DNA from: Myxococcales bacterium
GTDB lineage: Bacteria > Myxococcota > Polyangia > Polyangiales > Polyangiaceae
Direction of reading: 5' to 3'
DNA: 9,895 nt
Assembly (NCBI GenBank): GCA_020430865.1
Contig: JAGQIY010001201.1
Location: forward strand, 1-9,895
The notes below the pieces were generated by a model that saw only the letters and a program-made list of their open reading frames with translations, was not told where the DNA came from and searched no databases. Below, piece after piece: positions 6,343 to 9,895 of this stretch. Numbering within the stretch: position 1 is the first letter of the stretch; each line of letters starts with the position of its first letter. The position numbers and the translations under genes are program-made.

Positions 6343-6909
6343 GGAGGGTCCTTGATTGGGGGTTGGGTCAACAGGGTTGATTGAGTCTGTTTCTTGCGGC
6401 GGGCGCTCCTGAACGCGCCGCGGATCGGCGACGGGCAGGCTCCAGGGGGCCGCCTCGGCCAGGCAGATGACGCCGCGTCCGAGCAGCTTCACCAGGCAGC
6501 GATAGGTCTCGAAGCGCCCGAGGCTCGAGGCATGCAGCACGTCCTCGATCGACGCGATGCCATCGACCAGCTCGTAGATCGTCGTCTCGCTCCTGCTGAG
6601 CGGCTCGATCGGCGTTTCCCCACGGGAAAGAACTCGCTCCAGGTCTCCGAGGCGTCGGGTGTAGCTGAGCACCAGCCGATCCTTGAGCAGTCGAATGCCA
6701 CGAGAGATCGCTGGATCCTCGGGGCTCTGGGCGCGAGCCCGCAGCAACAGCTCGAGCGCCTCCTCGTAGCGCTTCCCTTCGAGTAGTAACTTCAGCTGAC
6801 GATTGCGCTCGCGGGGCGAGACCTCTGGTTCCGGCGCCGGGGGCACTGGCGTGAGGATCGGCCGCGGCTCCGAAGCTATCTCGAGTCGTTTCGCCTTCTC
6901 TGACGTCAT
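5980..6909 (-). CDS. Roadblock/LC7 protein with TPR-like and DUF4388-type winged-helix N-terminal region
   Basis: The product is 309 residues, cytosolic. After a proline-rich start there is a TPR-like helix pair (about 35-65). Next comes a segment at about 80-150, with YELVDGIASIEDVL (112-125) and LVKLLGRGVI (139-148), resembling the winged-helix part often found after DUF4388/PATAN domains. A short linker (about 165-189) joins it to a C-terminal Roadblock/LC7 domain (about 195-305, with DGFVGASLVD and VFIYLV strands). Roadblock proteins usually dimerise and regulate small Ras-like GTPases, as MglB does for MglA; no GTPase is encoded here and the sequence is not obviously MglB. The ATG at 6909 has GAGGTG just upstream. 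The linker uses A/T-ending codons unlike the rest of the gene and contains a second ribosome-binding site and ATG at 6342, suggesting two genes joined or a second product. A role in gliding, polarity or signalling is inference. Confidence 0.8.
   Translation of the reverse strand: MTSEKAKRLEIASEPRPILTPVPPAPEPEVSPRERNRQLKLLLEGKRYEEALELLLRARAQSPEDPAISRGIRLLKDRLVLSYTRRLGDLERVLSRGETPIEPLSRSETTIYELVDGIASIEDVLHASSLGRFETYRCLVKLLGRGVICLAEAAPWSLPVADPRRVQERPPQETDSINPVDPTPNQGPSMSNISESLGQFSTLDGFVGASLVDSDSGMVLGMEGGGKFNVELASALNTEVVRAKRKAMDALGLGDQIDDILITLKDQYHVIRPMKNRPQVFIYLVTERAKSNLALARMRMSDVEKALKV
6349..6353 (-). promoter_or_regulatory. Internal ribosome binding site in the Roadblock gene
   Basis: The minus strand reads AAGGA, 6 nt before the internal ATG at 6342. 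It is as well placed as the GAGGTG before the full-length start at 6909. Confidence 0.4.
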
Positions 6910-7243
6910 CGCACCTCGATCGACTGGCTATCACACATTAGCGCCACACCGGCGCGATATTGCAGTATCTGAAGCCTCCCCAGGTTCGATTGGCGGCTAT
7001 TGCAGCTCGGGAAACACCGGCCCGGACTGGTCCGCAACGGCGGGTGCAATTTCTGCGCGTCGCCTACGGGACCCCTGTTCAGTGACCTCACACCCAGCCC
7101 CAGGGATCTTCGACCCGGGGCATCCTTGGCCCGGCTTCTGCTCCCGCGCGGAAACGTTGGACCCTCGCTCGGGATCGATCGGCCCTGACAAGACGCAACA
7201 CTCGACCGCGCCACACTGGCAGAGAAGTTGCAAAGCTGACGAC
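6910..7243. promoter_or_regulatory. Divergent intergenic region between the Roadblock and CDF transporter genes
   Basis: These 334 nt contain no gene that I can support; the open frames crossing it are low-complexity and lack ribosome-binding sites. On the Roadblock side, GAGGTG (minus strand, 6912-6917) precedes its ATG, and a GCGCC/GGCGC inverted repeat with a 5-nt loop lies at 6941-6955, a possible operator. On the transporter side there is a sigma-54-like element at 7217-7232. A CGGAC-TG-GTCCG repeat occurs at 7023-7034. I found no T-box, riboswitch or tRNA-like fold by eye. Confidence 0.5.
7217..7232 (+). promoter_or_regulatory. Sigma-54-like promoter directly before the CDF transporter
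   Basis: The sequence is TGGCAG-AGAAG-TTGCA. Compared with TGGCAC-N5-TTGCW there is one mismatch, and the GG/GC spacing is correct. The predicted +1 is at about 7243, one base before the ATG at 7244, so the transcript would be leaderless; consistent with this, the gene has no Shine-Dalgarno sequence. Sigma-54 promoters with leaderless transcripts would be unusual, so chance similarity is a real alternative. Confidence 0.4.
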
Positions 7244-8200
7244 ATGCCCGAGAACCGACCCTCGACGGGTCCATTCATCGCGGCCCTGGCCGGAAACTCG
7301 CTGATCGCTGCGGCGAAGTTCGTTGCCGCTGCGTTCACCGGCAGCTCGGTGATGATCGCCGAGGGCGTGCACTCCATCGTCGACTCCACCAACAACGTGC
7401 TCATGCTCGTCGGTGCGCGGTGCAGCGACGCCAAGCCGAGCCCAGAGCATCCCTTCGGCCACGGCAAGGAGCTCTACTTCTGGAGCCTGATCGTCGCGCT
7501 GGTGATCTTCAGCGCCGGTGGTGGGATCTCGATCTACGAAGGCATCACGCACGTGCTGCATCCCTCGCCGGTGGAGAACCCACTCTGGAACTACGGCGTG
7601 CTTGGCGTCTCCTTCGTCGCCGACGGCACCACGCTCGTGATCGCCTATCGCGAGTTCAAACCGCACAAGGGCAAGCGCTCGCTGTGGCGAGCGATCCGCG
7701 TGAGCAAGGACCCGACGAAGTTCGCCGTGGTGCTCGAGGACGGCGCGGCGACCATCGGCCTCTTCATCGCGGCGGTCGGCCTGCTCGCGACGCAGCTCAC
7801 CGGAAGCGGTATCTACGATGGCCTCGCGTCCATCGCGGTCGGACTGCTGCTCTGCGCGATAGCGTTCGTGCTCGCTCTCGAGTCCAAGAACCTGCTGCTC
7901 GGCGAAGCAGCGGCGCCCAGGGTCGTCGCCGACCTGCGCGAGACCGTGTGTCGCGATCCAGACGTCGAGGGCGTCGCGAGCCTGTTGACGATGCACCTCG
8001 GTCCCTACGACCTGCTGCTCAACGTCGACGTGGCGTTTCGTGAGGATCTGACCGGCAACGAAACCGTCGCGGCCATCCAGCGCATCGAACGCGCGATTCA
8101 ACGCAGTCACCCCGAGGTGAAGCGCATCTTCATCGAGGCCGGTAGCCTCGATCGGACCCAGCCAGGCGCACCCTCTCCCCCCCAGAGCCCGGGAAGCTGA
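7244..8200 (+). CDS. Cation diffusion facilitator (CDF) family metal transporter
   Basis: The product is 318 residues, an inner-membrane exporter of divalent metal, most likely zinc, driven by proton exchange in characterised family members. Six membrane segments are visible at about 11-31, 35-57, 78-98, 115-135, 160-182 and 188-210, followed by a cytoplasmic C-terminal domain (about 222-300). The transport-site motif in segment 2 is H43-SIV-D47. In segment 5 the family's usual HxxxD is replaced by a V162-VLE-D166 arrangement, giving E165-D166 without the His. This ED form occurs in a CDF subgroup that resembles eukaryotic ZNT9, so the substrate cannot be taken from classical ZitB/YiiP members. 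The conserved HPFGHGK loop (69-75) is present. The tail after residue 303 is proline-rich and probably disordered. The ATG at 7244 is chosen because the longer frame lacks membrane-protein features; no ribosome-binding site is visible. Followed after 56 nt by pgi on the same strand. Confidence 0.88.
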   Translation: MPENRPSTGPFIAALAGNSLIAAAKFVAAAFTGSSVMIAEGVHSIVDSTNNVLMLVGARCSDAKPSPEHPFGHGKELYFWSLIVALVIFSAGGGISIYEGITHVLHPSPVENPLWNYGVLGVSFVADGTTLVIAYREFKPHKGKRSLWRAIRVSKDPTKFAVVLEDGAATIGLFIAAVGLLATQLTGSGIYDGLASIAVGLLLCAIAFVLALESKNLLLGEAAAPRVVADLRETVCRDPDVEGVASLLTMHLGPYDLLLNVDVAFREDLTGNETVAAIQRIERAIQRSHPEVKRIFIEAGSLDRTQPGAPSPPQSPGS

Positions 8201-8241
8201 AGGCGCGAGTCTTTGCCCCAGCACGCCGCGCAGAGTCCTGG

Positions 8242-8247
8242 TATTCA
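8242..8247 (+). promoter_or_regulatory. Extended -10-like element before pgi
   Basis: TATTCA at 8242-8247, preceded by TG one base away (an extended -10 pattern), ends 9 nt before the pgi ATG. There is no Shine-Dalgarno sequence between them. This resembles the TAGACT that lies 8 nt before lipoprotein paralog B and would give a nearly leaderless transcript. No -35 element at normal spacing was found. Weak evidence. Confidence 0.25.
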
Positions 8248-8256
8248 GACCTCGCC

Positions 8257-9891
8257 ATGACGTCTTCACTCCGCGGGCGCCCCGCCTGGACGGCGCTCAC
8301 CGCTCACCACGCTGCAATCGCTCCTCTGCATCTGCGCGAGCTGTTCGCGCAGGACCCAGGACGCGCCGAACGCTTCAGTCTGGAGGCCGAGGGCGTCTTC
8401 CTCGACTACTCGAAGAACCGCATCACCGATGAGACGCTGAAGCTCCTCGTACGGCTCGCCGAGGAGTGCGGGCTCCGCGAGCGCATCGACGCCATGTTCC
8501 GCGGGGATAAGATCAACGTCACCGAGGGGCGCGCCGTCTTGCATGTCGCGCTGCGCGCGCCTCGTGGAGCGAGCATCGAGGTCGACGGCGAGAACGTGGT
8601 GCCCGGCGTGCACGCGGTGCTCGACGAGATGAGCGACTTCGCGGAGCGAGTGCGCAGCGGCGACTGGAAGGGCCACAGCGGAAAGCGCATCCGCAACGTC
8701 GTGAACATCGGCATCGGCGGCTCCGATCTCGGGCCCGTGATGGCCTACGAAGCGCTGCGCCACTACGCCGATCGCGACCTCACGTTTCGCTTCGTCTCCA
8801 ACGTGGACGCCACGGATTTCGCCGAAGCCACTCGCGATCTCGACCCTGCGGAGACGCTCTTCGTCATCTCGTCGAAGACCTTCACGACTCTGGAGACCAT
8901 GACCAACGCGAACACCGCCCGCGCCTGGTTGGTCTCCGGATTTGGGGGTGAGGAGCGCGCCGTAGGCAAGCACTTCGTCGCCGTCTCGACCAACGCCGAG
9001 AAGGTCGCCGCGTTCGGCATCGACCCCCAGAACATGTTCGGCTTCTGGGACTGGGTCGGAGGCCGCTACTCGCTGGACTCGGCGATTGGCCTCTCCACGA
9101 TGCTCGCGATTGGCCCCGAAGGCTTCCGGGAGTTCCTCGGCGGCTTCCACGCCATGGACGAACATTTCCGCACGGTGCCCTTCGAGCAGAACTTGCCAGT
9201 GCTCAAGGCGCTGCTCTCCCTCTGGTACAACGACTTCTTCGGAGCTCACTCGGTGGCGGTGTTGCCCTACGATCAGTACCTCAAGCGTTTTCCCGCCTAT
9301 CTCCAGCAGCTGACCATGGAGAGCAACGGCAAGCACGTGACCCTCGAGGGCGAGCGCCTCGACGTCGACACCAGCCCCATCTACTGGGGCGAGCCGGGCA
9401 CCAACGGTCAGCACTCCTTCTACCAGCTGCTGCATCAAGGCACGCGCCTGGTCCCGGCGGACTTCATCGCCTTCGCGCAGACGCTGAATCCTCTCGGAAA
9501 CCACCACGACCTGCTGATGTCGAACGTCTTCGCCCAGGCGGAGGCTCTGGCCTTCGGCAAGACCCTCGACGAAGTCAGAGCCGAGGGCACCTCCGCCGAG
9601 CTGGCCCCTCACAAGGAGTTCGACGGCAACCGCCCCTCCAACGTGCTGATCCTGGAGAAGCTCACCCCCGCTGCCCTGGGGAAACTCGTGGCGCTCTACG
9701 AGCACGACACGTTCACCCAGGGCGTGATCTGGGGCATCGATTCCTTCGACCAGTGGGGCGTCGAGCTCGGCAAGGTGCTCGCGCAGCGCATCATCCCCGA
9801 GCTCACCAGCGCCGAAGAGCCCCAGCTCGACCACGATCCATCGACCAACGCGCTGATCCGGCGCTATCGAGCGCTGAAGCAATCCGAGTGA
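8257..9891 (+). CDS. pgi: Glucose-6-phosphate isomerase
   Basis: The product is 544 residues, the usual length of the long bacterial/eukaryotic type. It interconverts glucose 6-phosphate and fructose 6-phosphate in glycolysis and gluconeogenesis, in the cytosol. Family signatures are clear: GIGGSDLGP (152-160), the phosphate-binding [10 protein letters not shown] (205-214), the catalytic Glu355 in MESNGK, His386 in NGQHSF, and the C-terminal signature [11 protein letters not shown] (496-506) with catalytic Lys506. Nothing is truncated: the stop is at 9889-9891, four bases before the window ends. The ATG at 8257 gives the expected N-terminus; there is no Shine-Dalgarno sequence. The gene follows the metal transporter by 56 nt on the same strand without an obvious terminator, so read-through is possible, but a functional link between the two is not apparent. 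Identification is essentially certain. Confidence 0.98.
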   Translation: MTSSLRGRPAWTALTAHHAAIAPLHLRELFAQDPGRAERFSLEAEGVFLDYSKNRITDETLKLLVRLAEECGLRERIDAMFRGDKINVTEGRAVLHVALRAPRGASIEVDGENVVPGVHAVLDEMSDFAERVRSGDWKGHSGKRIRNVVNIGIGGSDLGPVMAYEALRHYADRDLTFRFVSNVDATDFAEATRDLDPAETLFVISSKTFTTLETMTNANTARAWLVSGFGGEERAVGKHFVAVSTNAEKVAAFGIDPQNMFGFWDWVGGRYSLDSAIGLSTMLAIGPEGFREFLGGFHAMDEHFRTVPFEQNLPVLKALLSLWYNDFFGAHSVAVLPYDQYLKRFPAYLQQLTMESNGKHVTLEGERLDVDTSPIYWGEPGTNGQHSFYQLLHQGTRLVPADFIAFAQTLNPLGNHHDLLMSNVFAQAEALAFGKTLDEVRAEGTSAELAPHKEFDGNRPSNVLILEKLTPAALGKLVALYEHDTFTQGVIWGIDSFDQWGVELGKVLAQRIIPELTSAEEPQLDHDPSTNALIRRYRALKQSE

Positions 9892-9895
9892 CGCG

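Noticed and set aside
6906..7274. A 122-residue minus-strand open frame filling the intergenic region
   Set aside because: It would overlap the Roadblock start, is Ser/Arg-rich without domains, and has no good ribosome-binding site.
7088..8269. A 393-residue minus-strand open frame opposite the CDF transporter
   Set aside because: The plus strand encodes a clear membrane transporter; the antisense frame has no recognisable features and no plausible start.
8266..9882. A 538-residue open frame on the minus strand opposite pgi
   Set aside because: It is the antisense shadow of a certain gene, rich in Val/Glu/Arg/His as expected from GC-biased codons read backwards, with no domain.

Overview
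The window is GC-rich DNA with strong third-position G/C bias. It carries proline-rich lipoproteins, a Roadblock/LC7 protein with a DUF4388-type winged-helix segment, and a DNA style typical of large deltaproteobacterial (myxobacterial, probably Polyangia-like) genomes. The taxonomic guess is inference; there is no rRNA or other marker gene here. There are seven clear protein genes, no RNA genes, no CRISPR array and no recognisable mobile element.

Layout. Positions 1-228 hold no convincing gene. Two minus-strand genes follow: a Cu/Zn superoxide dismutase-like lipoprotein (229-903), and upstream of it a persulfide dioxygenase fused to two rhodanese domains (969-2336). They are 65 nt apart and probably one operon, for sulfane-sulfur and superoxide handling, with a sigma-54-like promoter at 2380-2394. 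Divergent from them on the plus strand is a tandem pair of paralogous beta-propeller-like lipoproteins of unknown function (2558-4255 and 4339-5925). The pair converges on a minus-strand Roadblock/LC7 gene (5980-6909), separated from it by a perfect inverted repeat (5941-5968) that is probably a shared terminator. After a 334-nt divergent intergenic region come a cation diffusion facilitator (7244-8200) and glucose-6-phosphate isomerase (8257-9891), both on the plus strand.

Most of this is ordinary accessory and housekeeping content, and I do not see an obvious large novel system. The observations most worth following are: (1) the tandem lipoproteins, which share all eight mature cysteines and about ten propeller-like repeats with no known role; (2) the Roadblock gene, which looks like two genes joined through a translated, intergenic-looking linker and has a second ribosome-binding site and start that would make a free Roadblock protein; (3) the SodC-like protein, which has every metal ligand and the disulfide but lacks the usual active-site arginine; (4) two sigma-54-like promoters placed just upstream of starts, one of which implies a nearly leaderless transcript; (5) a persulfide dioxygenase with a non-canonical metallo-beta-lactamase motif.
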